From NCBI GenBank assembly GCA_946480525.1, contig CAMLLA010000038.1, positions 1 through 16,478 on the forward strand: 16,478 nucleotides of DNA, in the 5' to 3' direction. This document shows, one piece after another, positions 1-7,995 of this stretch; the stretch's first letter is position 1; each line of letters starts with the position of its first letter. A model generated the notes under the pieces. It was not told where the DNA came from, ran no database searches, and worked only from the letters and a program-made list of their open reading frames with translations. Source of the stretch: an uncultured Asticcacaulis sp. (GTDB lineage: Bacteria; Pseudomonadota; Alphaproteobacteria; Caulobacterales; Caulobacteraceae). A program made the translations under genes and the position numbers.

Positions 1-1295
1 TTATTGTGGCGAAAATACAGAAGAATTGCGAAGGCCAGTCCTGCTGCGGCGAGAATGGCCATAACCAGATAGCCTTGCTCACCCTGCTGCTCGAAGATCG
101 TGCCGGAAAACAGGGTGACCACGCCCGTGAGTGCGCCGCTTGCGTAGGCGGAGTTGATGGCTTGCCCCAGTCCTTCGTAGCCCTGGGGCACAAGGAGAAA
201 GACAAGTTCCAGGCCCGCGAGGTATACGGCGATGAAGCTGAGGCAGTGCAGGGCCTGAAGCGGCCAGAGGATCCACAGGTCGGTGAAGTACGCCATCAGG
301 CCCCATCGAACGACGCCCGCAAGAGCGCCGATCAGCAGCAGGTTCCACGGGCCCAGTCGCCGCCTCAGGGCATTTGCGCCGCCAAGAAAAAGAAGCTCGC
401 CCAGAACGGCCGTCGCCCACAGGAGGCCGCAGGTCGCCGACGAAAGTCCGGCGCCTTTCCAGAGGATCGTCGAGAAGGCGTAATAGTAGCTGTGTGCGGC
501 CTGCAGGCAGCCGATACACGCGAGCAGAAGCAGAAAATTCGGGGTGGTGAGGAGGGTGGCGAGGCGGCTTGTGCCCGTCGCCGCACTGCGGCGGACGGGG
601 ATGGGTTCGGCACGGTTGTGCCCGGGCAGCAGATACCGGGCGCCAAGGCAGACAGCCAGGGCTGAGGCCGTGGTCCACAGGATGGCCGTGTCGGCGCCCA
701 TCGTCTGAAGCAGGAAGCCCAGGCAGATATTGGCAAAAACGAAGGCAGCGGATCCCGCCGCCCTGACCCAGGAGAAGGCAAACCGTTCGATGCGCGAAAG
801 CTGTAATGTCATGGAATCCAGCAGAGGGGTTATGCTGGCCATGCCCGTATAGCCCAGACCGTACAACGCCATGAAGATGATAAAGGATCCCTGCCCCGCG
901 ACGGCGCTGAGAGCCATCAGGGCGTAGGCCGCGCTTGCGACCGAGGCGAGCCAGATGAGGGGCGTGCGGTACTTGATGAACCTGTCGGCCCACAGACCGG
1001 TCATTGGCCCGGTCAGCGCGCGGCCAATCAGTGGAACGCCAAGGATCCAGCCGATCTGGCTTGCCGACATGCCGTTTTGTCCCAGCCAGAACGGCAGGAA
1101 GGGAAGGCTGGCGCCGGTGCCGGCGCACAGAAAGGCATAGAAGGCCGATTGACGCAGAAGTGTATGTGTCGGGGGAGTGCCTGCGGAAGCCTGTCCTTCC
1201 GGTATCGCGATTGTCCCGGATAATGTCGGTTCGCTCCGCTCCGATGTCGCCGCCTTATCTGCTGCGGTTCGGGTGAGTGGAGGTTTCACGGGCAT
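1..1295 (-). CDS. MFS transporter, PPP/MFS_1-like family (3' end cut by window)
   Basis: Inner-membrane secondary transporter, probably importing a sugar or small oligosaccharide. The reading frame from ATG 1293-1295 stays open for 431 codons to the window edge, so the C-terminus lies just outside. About 50 hydrophilic residues precede the first membrane helix. Then come hydrophobic segments at a spacing fitting 12 helices, including LPFLPFWLG (about residues 65-73) and the loop-2/3 motif GPMTGLWADRF (about 97-107), the usual G-x-x-x-D-R signature of the superfamily. The C-terminal stretch (SAYASGALTG, then LVMAILAAAGLAF) resembles HcaT/PPP-type carriers. The start is supported by GGAAGAG 6 nt upstream. 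It is divergent from the GH30 gene, which suggests co-regulation and transport of the hydrolase product. The substrate cannot be read from the sequence. Larger open frames in the other minus frames are Arg/Pro-rich shadows. Confidence 0.85.
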   Translation of the reverse strand, partial: MPVKPPLTRTAADKAATSERSEPTLSGTIAIPEGQASAGTPPTHTLLRQSAFYAFLCAGTGASLPFLPFWLGQNGMSASQIGWILGVPLIGRALTGPMTGLWADRFIKYRTPLIWLASVASAAYALMALSAVAGQGSFIIFMALYGLGYTGMASITPLLDSMTLQLSRIERFAFSWVRAAGSAAFVFANICLGFLLQTMGADTAILWTTASALAVCLGARYLLPGHNRAEPIPVRRSAATGTSRLATLLTTPNFLLLLACIGCLQAAHSYYYAFSTILWKGAGLSSATCGLLWATAVLGELLFLGGANALRRRLGPWNLLLIGALAGVVRWGLMAYFTDLWILWPLQALHCLSFIAVYLAGLELVFLLVPQGYEGLGQAINSAYASGALTGVVTLFSGTIFEQQGEQGYLVMAILAAAGLAFAILLYFRHN

Positions 1296-1614
1296 TTGCG
1301 ACTCTTCCCGCTTTGGCCAAGACGCATAAAAAATCGCATTATATTGAGCGTGTCAACGGCATATTGCATCCAACCGCCATCATAACCGATGGACGCGCAC
1401 ACCGATTTCTTTTACAGATTATACATCCACCACTCACAAACCCTTTTTCGTAATGAACAGACGTGTGCACAAAGTGTTCTGGCCGTGCTGGCGGGTCAGC
1501 ATCCTATCTCGCGCCGAAAAATGTGATTTATTTAACGCGTTTCCGTACAAAGCTTGGTTATAAATTCAGACTGAACAAGCCGGCCGGTCTTGATCTGCGT
1601 CGGCGGGAGGAAAC
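1296..1614. promoter_or_regulatory. Divergent promoter region of MFS and GH30 genes
   Basis: A 319-base AT-richer gap without a credible gene, which must hold both promoters. For the minus gene a perfect TTGACA (1351-1356, minus) is visible. A TATAAT (1338-1343, minus) lies too close to pair with it (7 nt), and the normally spaced -10 would fall in an A/T run (about 1327-1333). For the plus gene, TATAAA at 1559-1564 and TATACA at 1420-1425 are possible -10 boxes without good -35 partners. A short inverted repeat CCATC/GATGG with a 6-nt centre lies at about 1377-1392. No obvious long operator is seen. Confidence 0.4.
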
Positions 1615-3192
1615 ATGGTTCTATGTACGCCGCGAATGGCAACGGCCACGAGGCCAAAACGCATTCGCTCATTCGGGCTGATCGCGCTTGCCCTGGTCCT
1701 TGTGTTTACACCGCAAGACTATGCGTTCGCGGCAGACGCATCCTGCCGTCCGGCTGCCGATGCGTGCCCGGTGACCATCGCCGTGTCACCCAAATGGCAT
1801 GCCGCCGGCCAGCCGTTCGAAGGCTGGGGAACGGCTCTGGCCTGGTTCGCAAACGTAACCGGCCGGCTGCCGGACCCGGTTCGAACCCGGCTTGCGGACC
1901 TTCTTTACGCCGAGGATGGCTTGAGGATGAATATCGCCAGATACAATATCGGCGGTGGAAACGCCCTGAGCACCGAGCCATATCTGCGCGCCGGCGCGGA
2001 CGTTCCCGGCTTCTGGCGGAAACCCGAAGCTGTTGACGGTAATGACTGGTGGCGGTCAGAAGAAGCGGCTCATTGGGACTGGACTGCGGATGCAGGCCAA
2101 CGCTGGTGGCTGGATGCCATCCGTGAGCGCGTGCCTGCCCAGACCCTTCTGCTTGAGGCCTTCTCCAATTCCCCGCCTCACTTCATGACGGTCAGCGGAC
2201 GGGTGTCCGGCCACGCGGACGGCCTGACGGACAATCTGCGTCCGGGATACGAAGACGCCTTCGCCGAGTATCTGGTCCGGGTGACAGGCGAGCTTGAGAC
2301 CCGTCACGGCGTCACATTCCGGACCCTGTCTCCGGTCAATGAGCCCGGCACCCCATACTGGTTTGCCGCCAATACCCAGGAAGGCGCGCACTGGGCGCCG
2401 GCGCGTCAGGCGCAGATTATACGTGCCTTGAAAAAGGCGCTTGAAAAACGGCGCATGAAGACGGAGATCTCCGCGGTCGACGAGACAAACCCGCAGACCT
2501 TTGTGCGCGACTGGGCGGGACTCGGGCCCGAAGCCATCGCCGCTATCGGGCAAATCAATGTCCATACCTACGACACGACCGGCAAGACGGCCGTGCGCGA
2601 TATCGCCCGCGCAACAGGCAAACGGCTGTGGATGTCCGAGGTGGATCTGTCGCCGCCGAACGTAACGCAGGATTACAGCGACATGCGGCCGGCGATTGCC
2701 CTGTCCGAGCAGATCGCCAGCGACATGAATCGCCTGGAGCCCGTGGCCTGGGTATTGTGGCAGGCCGTTGAGAACCAGTCCGTACCGCCGGACAAGGGCT
2801 CGAACTGGGGGCTCATAAAGATGGACTTCGCGAACACCACGGCGCCGGCAATCAATGTCACGAAAAAGTACTGGGCCATGGCCAACTATTCCCGCTTCAT
2901 TCGCCCCGGCGACAGGTTCGTGCCACTGGACGATACCGATACGGTTATTGCGTTGAAGCCGGACGGGCGGTCATTCGTAGTGGTGCACACAAATCCAGGA
3001 CTGTATGCGCGCCGCCTGACCCTCGGGCTTCCTGATGGCGCGCCGGCGTCCGATTACACGGTGTCCGCGGTGGTGACGGACGAAGGTCGCAAGGCGGAGA
3101 CGGTGTATACGCATCGCCCGCTTGACGGCGAAGGGGTCGTGGCGCCGCCAATGTCGATCACGACCTTCGTCGTCACGTCCGCGCGCCAGTGA
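1615..3192 (+). CDS. Secreted GH30 glycoside hydrolase, endo-beta-1,6-galactanase-like
   Basis: Predicted exported retaining glycosidase that cuts a beta-linked polymer, most likely a beta-1,6-galactan or similar side chain. A basic N-terminus, a hydrophobic core (about residues 19-31) and AFA before ADAS give a signal peptide cleaved near residue 39. The (beta/alpha)8 domain shows FEGWGTALAWFAN (68-80), LRMNIARYNIGGGN (103-116) and SNSPPHF (184-190). These match the Glyco_hydr_30_2 (PF14587) style of fungal and bacterial galactanases. The acid/base is probably E243 in SPVNEP, and the nucleophile E342 in MSEVD. A beta-sandwich follows (about 430-525). 525 residues is normal for the family. 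ATG 1615 follows GGGAGG by 4 nt; the next ATG (1636) has no ribosome site. It lies between a transporter and a TonB-dependent receptor, fitting a polysaccharide-use locus. The exact substrate is inferred; glucosylceramidase or xylanase-type GH30 is less likely. Confidence 0.85.
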   Translation: MVLCTPRMATATRPKRIRSFGLIALALVLVFTPQDYAFAADASCRPAADACPVTIAVSPKWHAAGQPFEGWGTALAWFANVTGRLPDPVRTRLADLLYAEDGLRMNIARYNIGGGNALSTEPYLRAGADVPGFWRKPEAVDGNDWWRSEEAAHWDWTADAGQRWWLDAIRERVPAQTLLLEAFSNSPPHFMTVSGRVSGHADGLTDNLRPGYEDAFAEYLVRVTGELETRHGVTFRTLSPVNEPGTPYWFAANTQEGAHWAPARQAQIIRALKKALEKRRMKTEISAVDETNPQTFVRDWAGLGPEAIAAIGQINVHTYDTTGKTAVRDIARATGKRLWMSEVDLSPPNVTQDYSDMRPAIALSEQIASDMNRLEPVAWVLWQAVENQSVPPDKGSNWGLIKMDFANTTAPAINVTKKYWAMANYSRFIRPGDRFVPLDDTDTVIALKPDGRSFVVVHTNPGLYARRLTLGLPDGAPASDYTVSAVVTDEGRKAETVYTHRPLDGEGVVAPPMSITTFVVTSARQ

Positions 3193-3198
3193 CGCGCC

Positions 3199-3232
3199 AA
3201 AAAAACGCCGCAGGTCGGTGACCTGCGGCGTT
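3199..3232 (-). terminator. Rho-independent terminator for the TonB receptor gene
   Basis: A perfect 13-bp stem (AACGCCGCAGGTC paired with GACCTGCGGCGTT, 3-nt loop, 3204-3232) has a 7-A run at 3199-3205 on the plus strand, so minus-strand RNA ends with hairpin then U-tract. It lies 22 bases past the receptor stop. The convergent GH30 transcript also forms the hairpin but lacks a following U-tract, so it may terminate less well. Confidence 0.9.
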
Positions 3233-3254
3233 ACGTCAGTCGACTATATTCGCT

Positions 3255-5819
3255 CTAGAACTTCGAGCCCAGGCGGAAGCCGAAGGTGCGCGGCGTGTTG
3301 GTGATGACGTAGTTGCGTTCATAGCAGGAGCCGCACTGCTGATAGCGGCCGAGCTGCGCGCGCTCGTCGGTCAGGTTGTTGAGATACAGCTCCGCGGTCC
3401 AGCTGTCCCACGACGTGCCGATGGCAAAATCGACCGTGGTAAAGCCATTCAGCTTGCCAAGCTTGGCCGCCGGATTGACGAAGGCGAAGCTGCCGATTTC
3501 GATCGCCTGGGTGCGGATGTCGGAGGTCGCGTCCGATTGATGCGCGATCTTGATCTGCCAGTAGGGCGAATACTTGCCGGCTTCCCAGCTGTAGCGAGCG
3601 ATGGCGCTGAGCTTCAGCTCAGGGGTAATGGGCAGGCGTGTACCCTTGGGTGCGGCGATATAGTTGTCGTTGTCAGTCGGCGTCAGGACCGGTGAGCCGG
3701 TGTCGTAACGCGTCTCATAGGTCGTGACCACGCCCGTGCAGGTCGGGTCGGCGTCGTCCTGGAAGCCACAGAGGTTTTCGGTGGTCTTGGCGTCGGTATA
3801 GGCGCCGCTGGCCGTGATGGTCAGACGGTCGGTCGGCGTGAAGACCAGATCGGCTTCGATACCGTTGATCTTGGCGGTCGGGCCATTGTGCACTTCGGTG
3901 AAGCTGTTGGCGCCCAGGAACGAGAACTGGAAGTCTTCCCAGTCCTGGCTGAATATGGCGCCGTTGAAGCGGACCTTGCGGTCGAGCAGGGTCGTCTTCC
4001 AGCCGAACTCATAGTTCGTCAGGAAGTCGGCCTCATAGGGGGCAACCGTGCCGCGGCGGTTGATGCCACCCGGACGGAAGCCCTTGGAATAGGTGCCGTA
4101 GATCATGACGTCGGGTGTGGCGCGCCAGGTCAGGTTGACCTTGGGCGAGAAGCCGTCGCCCTTGGCGTGCTTGGGGCTGACCGACTTGTCGGCGTTCTGG
4201 ACGCCGAGATTGGTACAGGGCGAACCTTCGACCGCGGCGGGGATCCACGTGCCGGTCGGGTCGCGCGGATTGACGGCGCCGACCGTGTCGGTCGTGAAGC
4301 AGCGGCGGGCACCCGACGAACCATAGACGGCATTGGGCGGCGCGCCATTAACGAAGTCCGGATTGAGGCCGAAGCCAAAGAAGCCGATCAGCGAGTTGTC
4401 GTAGGAGAAGGCGCGGCCGCCAGCCGTAATCGTCAGGTCGGGCGTGATGTCGTAGCTCAGTTCGCCGAAGATGGCGCTATCGCGGTCGATCCGCTCCTGC
4501 TTAGTCAGCCACAGGGTGCCCGGATGGCCGTTGACCGACATCACGTCGGCCAGGTTAGGCACCCGGTAGTCCTGAAGGATGTCGTGGGTCTGGTGCTGGA
4601 AGAACAGGCCGCCGACGAAACGCAGGCGTTCTTCGCCCGGTGTCGCGAAACGCAGTTCGTGGCTTGTCTTGGTATACTTGTCCTTGGCGACGATCCACTG
4701 ACGCGGATCGATGGTGTCGCCATTGTTGTCGTAGAAATAGAAGTAGCCGGCATTGCCGCCATTGCCCGAATAGAGCTGGTCATAGGCTTCGGCATAGTCG
4801 GTATAGTCGGATTCCGTATCGACCTTGCGCTCCATATGGGCGCCGGCATAGGTGATGTCGAAAATGCCGACCTTGCCCTGGAGGGTCAGCGCGGCCTGGG
4901 CGAAGCGGTCGTGGCCGGATTGCGGGAAGAAGGCCTGGACCTCCAGGTCGCCGACGCTTTCGTCAAAGCCACCGGCGCCGTTGCGCTTGGAGTCCTGGGC
5001 GATCAGCGAGGCATTGACCGTCCAGTTGTCGTTCAGGTCGACGAGAAGGGCGGCGCGGCCGCCGACGATGTCTTCGTCATTGTAGTCTTCAGCGACAAAT
5101 GCGTCATTGTCGACGACGATGCCGCCCGGAACGGGCAGGAAGGCGCGCGTGCCCGGGACATTGTCGATAAAGCCGGCGTTATGCTGCGCCCATCCGACGA
5201 TGCGCAGGGCGGCGTTGCTGGACAGCGGCGTGTTGAACATGCCCTCGATCTTGCCGCCGGTGCCGCCATGAGCGACAGAATTGGCTTCGGCATCGAAGCG
5301 GCCGAAGGTGCCCGAACGCGTCGGCTTGTTGGTGATGATGCGGATGGTGCCGGCTTCGGACGAGGCGCCGTAAAGGGTGCCTTGCGGCCCGGCCAGCGAT
5401 TCGATGCGCTCGACGTCATAGATGTGGACATCCAGGGCGCCGCCAATGGTCGTTACCGGCTGTTCGTCGAGATAGATGCCGGTCGAAGGCTGCGATCCCG
5501 AGTGGTTGCCGTCACCGCCCGAGGCCACGCCGCGGAAGTACAGGCTGGAGCCTTGATAGGGGTTGTTCTGAAACGAAACCGACGGCAGCAGGGCGACATA
5601 GTCATCGACGTCGGTGACATTGAGCTGGTCCAGCTTCTTGGTGCCCAGTACCTGGATGCTGACAGGCACGGTCTGCAGTTTTTCGGATCGCTTCTGGGCC
5701 GTGACGATAACGTCGCCCTGGTCGTCGCCAGCCGGGGCGTCCTGCGCAAGCGCCATGACCGGCAGGGCGCTGAGCATGGTGGTGGACAGCAGCGCTGCCG
5801 CGAGTGTTGATGACCGCAT
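3255..5819 (-). CDS. TonB-dependent outer-membrane receptor
   Basis: Outer-membrane 22-strand gated channel that takes up a large ligand using TonB energy. From ATG 5817-5819 the protein is 854 residues. The signal peptide (hydrophobic MRSSTLAAALL start, ALA motif at 23-25) is followed by a TonB-box-like DVIVTAQKR (36-44). The plug domain (about 45-165) has typical YFRGVASGG, GIYLDEQPV, VERIESLAGPQGTLYGA and GTIRIITNKP stretches. The barrel fills the rest and ends in aromatic F, the usual Bam signal. Several Cys pairs sit in predicted loops. A TTG-started extension to 5879 is rejected because the ATG gives a clean signal peptide and has GGGG 6 nt upstream. The neighbouring GH30 and MFS genes suggest a glycan ligand, although this receptor type also carries siderophores. 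Confidence 0.93.
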   Translation of the reverse strand: MRSSTLAAALLSTTMLSALPVMALAQDAPAGDDQGDVIVTAQKRSEKLQTVPVSIQVLGTKKLDQLNVTDVDDYVALLPSVSFQNNPYQGSSLYFRGVASGGDGNHSGSQPSTGIYLDEQPVTTIGGALDVHIYDVERIESLAGPQGTLYGASSEAGTIRIITNKPTRSGTFGRFDAEANSVAHGGTGGKIEGMFNTPLSSNAALRIVGWAQHNAGFIDNVPGTRAFLPVPGGIVVDNDAFVAEDYNDEDIVGGRAALLVDLNDNWTVNASLIAQDSKRNGAGGFDESVGDLEVQAFFPQSGHDRFAQAALTLQGKVGIFDITYAGAHMERKVDTESDYTDYAEAYDQLYSGNGGNAGYFYFYDNNGDTIDPRQWIVAKDKYTKTSHELRFATPGEERLRFVGGLFFQHQTHDILQDYRVPNLADVMSVNGHPGTLWLTKQERIDRDSAIFGELSYDITPDLTITAGGRAFSYDNSLIGFFGFGLNPDFVNGAPPNAVYGSSGARRCFTTDTVGAVNPRDPTGTWIPAAVEGSPCTNLGVQNADKSVSPKHAKGDGFSPKVNLTWRATPDVMIYGTYSKGFRPGGINRRGTVAPYEADFLTNYEFGWKTTLLDRKVRFNGAIFSQDWEDFQFSFLGANSFTEVHNGPTAKINGIEADLVFTPTDRLTITASGAYTDAKTTENLCGFQDDADPTCTGVVTTYETRYDTGSPVLTPTDNDNYIAAPKGTRLPITPELKLSAIARYSWEAGKYSPYWQIKIAHQSDATSDIRTQAIEIGSFAFVNPAAKLGKLNGFTTVDFAIGTSWDSWTAELYLNNLTDERAQLGRYQQCGSCYERNYVITNTPRTFGFRLGSKF

Positions 5820-6005
5820 GATAGACCCCACAGTGTTGTTTAACGCGGAGGATAGAAGGGGAATGTGATCACGCGTCAATTGGTATACGGAGCAGCAGCT
5901 CCGTTACGGTAAATACCGTGTCACTTTTGTCACGATCGTGCAGGTGCACACGCACGCGCAACGGGCATAATCGTTGACATAAAATCTTGACCTAACGGCA
6001 ATGGG
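5820..6005 (-). promoter_or_regulatory. Receptor promoter region with palindrome cluster
   Basis: The gap between the TPR-sulfotransferase stop and the receptor start holds, within 54 bases: a 7-bp inverted repeat ACGGAGC-AGCA-GCTCCGT (5887-5904); ACGGTA-AA-TACCGT (5906-5919); a direct repeat of TGTCAC (5919-5924 and 5928-5933); and the perfect palindrome CACGATCGTG (5931-5940). A TTGACG (5874-5879, minus) with TATCCT (5849-5854, minus) 19 nt away is a weak promoter candidate downstream of the cluster. This layout would place the regulator sites just upstream of RNA polymerase. Confidence 0.5.
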
Positions 6006-7643
6006 CTATGGCGTACCGGGATAGGCGGTAAGTACTGGTCCCAGTGCCTGCTTCAACGGATCAAGCCACGGCTCAAAGCCATGCCAGGCATCGGTTCCAT
6101 CACGGTTGATCGGACGGCGGACCTGTTCCGACGACGGCGTCCGGACGGCGCGGTCGGTCTCGAAAAAGCGCAGGGTGGCGTCTTCGAAGTCCAGTCCGCA
6201 TGCTGAAATCAGCGCGCGAATTTCCGCCTCGGTATCTTCGATCAGATGTTCATGAATTGTGCGGTGCACAAAATACGGCAGTACGGTATCGAAATGCGTC
6301 ATCAGGCGGACGTAATCGGCATAATACCGCCCCATGTCGTCAAGCGAATAGCTGAAATCCTGACCGCGCGCGAAGTGCTGTTTGAAGTTGGAAAAACCGC
6401 ACGCCAGCGGATGACGTCTCGCGTCGATGACGGTGGCATTGGGCAGGATCAGGCGGATGAAGCCGACATGGGCCCAGTTGTTGGGCAGCTTGTCGACGAA
6501 GCGCGGCCGGCCGGTCTTGCGATGTATGCGTGTGCGGCTGAGATACTCTTCGCCAAGTTCGCGGAACCGTTCGGGGGGGAGGTCACGCAGCCGCTGGGGA
6601 TAGTGGCCGCCGCGCCGCGCCAAGGCCGGGATGTCCGGCAATTCCTGCGTGCCTTCGATCTGGCTGTGGCTGGAAAGAATCTGTTCGATCAGGGTCGAGC
6701 CGGCTCTCGGCATGCCCAGCACGAAGATCGGATCCGCCGCTTCGCATCCCCAGCCCTGGCGTTCGGCGAAAAACTCCGGTGTAAACAGCGCCATGCAGTC
6801 GTCGACGAAAGTCGTGGTGTCGTCCGCCCTATAGCTGTTCGACCTGCGGCGGATGGCATTGCCTTCTTCGTAGCGCGCGAAGGACGCGGCATAGTCCTTG
6901 CGGTCCTCAAGCGCCTTGCCGAGCGCGAAATCGAGATGAAGCCGGTCGATGTCGGTCAGGTCCGGATCGGCCAATGCCTGCTCCATGGCGGCGATATCGG
7001 CGTCATCGAAGCGGACGACTTTCAGATTGGCCAGGCTCCACCACACTTCGCCGAGGTGCGGCGCGATCGTCAGCGCGCGGCGGTAGGCTTTGATGCCGTC
7101 ATCGGTGCGGCCTACCGTTTTCAGCGCATGGGCGTAGCTCATCCATACCTTCGGCTGGTTGGGCTGTTCCTTCAGAAGCGCCTCGTAGATGGCGATGCCT
7201 TCCTCGAACTCGCCGATGCGGCCAAGCGCGGCCGCCTTGAGGTTGGCGGCGCCAAAGGTTTCCGCGTCGACGGCCTTATCGATTTCCGGGCCGATCAGGC
7301 GGTCCAGTTCGGCAATGGCGTCGGCCGGGCGGCCCTGGCGATAGAGGACGGTCGCCAGGTTGGCGCGCGCAGCGCCGAAGCCGGGTGACAGTTCCAGCGC
7401 CCGCCGCAGCAGGTTTTCGGAGTCGCGCCAGCGGCCGATGCGCGCGGCGACTTCGGCCAGCATGCGGATGGCGGCGACGTCGAACGGATCCTCTTTCAAA
7501 TGCGCCCGCAGCAGCGGTTCGGCGTCACTGATGCGGTTGTCCTGAAGCGCCAGGGCGGCAGTCATCAGCCGGGGGTTGCGCAGGCCGGCGGCGATGGCGC
7601 GGGCGGATCGGGCGTCGGTGGAGTGCGGAGAGAGGTCGGCCAT
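6006..7643 (-). CDS. TPR-repeat sulfotransferase
   Basis: Predicted soluble PAPS-dependent sulfotransferase that moves a sulfuryl group to an unknown acceptor (protein tyrosine, glycan or small molecule). The N-terminal half (about residues 25-265) is TPR helical repeats, with units such as NLLRRALELSPGFGAARANL and IAIYEALLKEQPNQPKVW. The C-terminal half is a Sulfotransfer_3-type domain. Its 5'-phosphosulfate-binding loop is FVLGMPRAGSTLIEQIL (307-323), followed by GTQE (331-334). The 3'-phosphate motif is ARRHPLACGFSNF (408-420), with candidate Arg409/410 and Ser418. The end of the protein (PINR, then WHGFEPWL) is typical of this fused family. The start at ATG 7643 has no clear ribosome site. 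It is last in an apparent LuxR-unknown-sulfotransferase run and directly upstream of a TonB receptor gene. The acceptor is unknown. Confidence 0.88.
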   Translation of the reverse strand: MADLSPHSTDARSARAIAAGLRNPRLMTAALALQDNRISDAEPLLRAHLKEDPFDVAAIRMLAEVAARIGRWRDSENLLRRALELSPGFGAARANLATVLYRQGRPADAIAELDRLIGPEIDKAVDAETFGAANLKAAALGRIGEFEEGIAIYEALLKEQPNQPKVWMSYAHALKTVGRTDDGIKAYRRALTIAPHLGEVWWSLANLKVVRFDDADIAAMEQALADPDLTDIDRLHLDFALGKALEDRKDYAASFARYEEGNAIRRRSNSYRADDTTTFVDDCMALFTPEFFAERQGWGCEAADPIFVLGMPRAGSTLIEQILSSHSQIEGTQELPDIPALARRGGHYPQRLRDLPPERFRELGEEYLSRTRIHRKTGRPRFVDKLPNNWAHVGFIRLILPNATVIDARRHPLACGFSNFKQHFARGQDFSYSLDDMGRYYADYVRLMTHFDTVLPYFVHRTIHEHLIEDTEAEIRALISACGLDFEDATLRFFETDRAVRTPSSEQVRRPINRDGTDAWHGFEPWLDPLKQALGPVLTAYPGTP

Positions 7644-7688
7644 GGCTGTTTGTGGCCCGGATGACGGCGATTGTAAATTGCTTCCGCC

Positions 7689-7982
7689 CTATTCCGTTTC
7701 GGCGTCGTCGTCCTCAGGCTTCGCGCGGGCGATGTCCGCAACGGCGTCCACCACGTCGCGCAGGTCGTCGTGCCGTTGCGTGTTTTCGGCGCCGGCGATC
7801 AGCACAGCGGTGGGACCCGCTTGCCGGACCCGTTGGCGCAATCGGTCGAACAGGCGCTCGGCCAGCTCCTTCTCACCGCTTTCGAACAGCTTGAGCGCCT
7901 TGGCTATGGTGGCCTGGACGTCCGTCTCCAGCGCATCGTCAAGATCGTCGGCGGTGGAAACGGACTGGGTACTGGAAGTCAT
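7689..7982 (-). CDS. Small acidic helical protein, unknown function (97 aa)
   Basis: I do not recognise this family. From ATG 7980-7982 it encodes 97 residues. A Ser/Thr/Asp-rich start is followed by an amphipathic helical stretch (about 20-52, IAKALKLFESGEKELAERLF) resembling one TPR-like helical hairpin, and it ends in an acidic tail (PEDDDAETE). No signal peptide or membrane segment is visible, so it is probably cytoplasmic. It starts 13 bases after the LuxR-type gene stop and ends 45 bases before the sulfotransferase start, so it is probably co-transcribed. Only a weak GAG about 10 nt upstream serves as ribosome site, suggesting translational coupling. A longer TTG-started version overlapping the LuxR gene is less likely. 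A role as sulfotransferase partner is possible but unproven. Confidence 0.6.
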   Translation of the reverse strand: MTSSTQSVSTADDLDDALETDVQATIAKALKLFESGEKELAERLFDRLRQRVRQAGPTAVLIAGAENTQRHDDLRDVVDAVADIARAKPEDDDAETE

Positions 7983-7995
7983 TGTAAGCTTACTC

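Noticed and set aside
79..1128. 349-codon minus-strand open frame in the MFS region
   Set aside because: It reads as Arg/His/Pro-rich sequence with no membrane segments. The frame that runs off the window gives a coherent MFS carrier with a ribosome site.
1463..1681. Short plus-strand open frame upstream of GH30
   Set aside because: No ribosome site, overlaps the GH30 start and promoter region, no recognisable protein.
3888..5810. 640-codon open frame antisense to the first TonB receptor gene
   Set aside because: It lies opposite a clear receptor gene. Its Val/Gly/Asp/Arg-heavy composition, with no family motif or signal, is typical of antisense shadows in GC-rich DNA.
5820..5879. TTG-started 20-residue extension of the first receptor
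   Set aside because: The ATG at 5819 gives a clean signal peptide; the extension would bury it and overlaps the likely promoter.
6246..7388. 380-codon open frame antisense to the sulfotransferase
   Set aside because: Opposite strand of a well-supported gene, no recognisable motifs, low-information composition.
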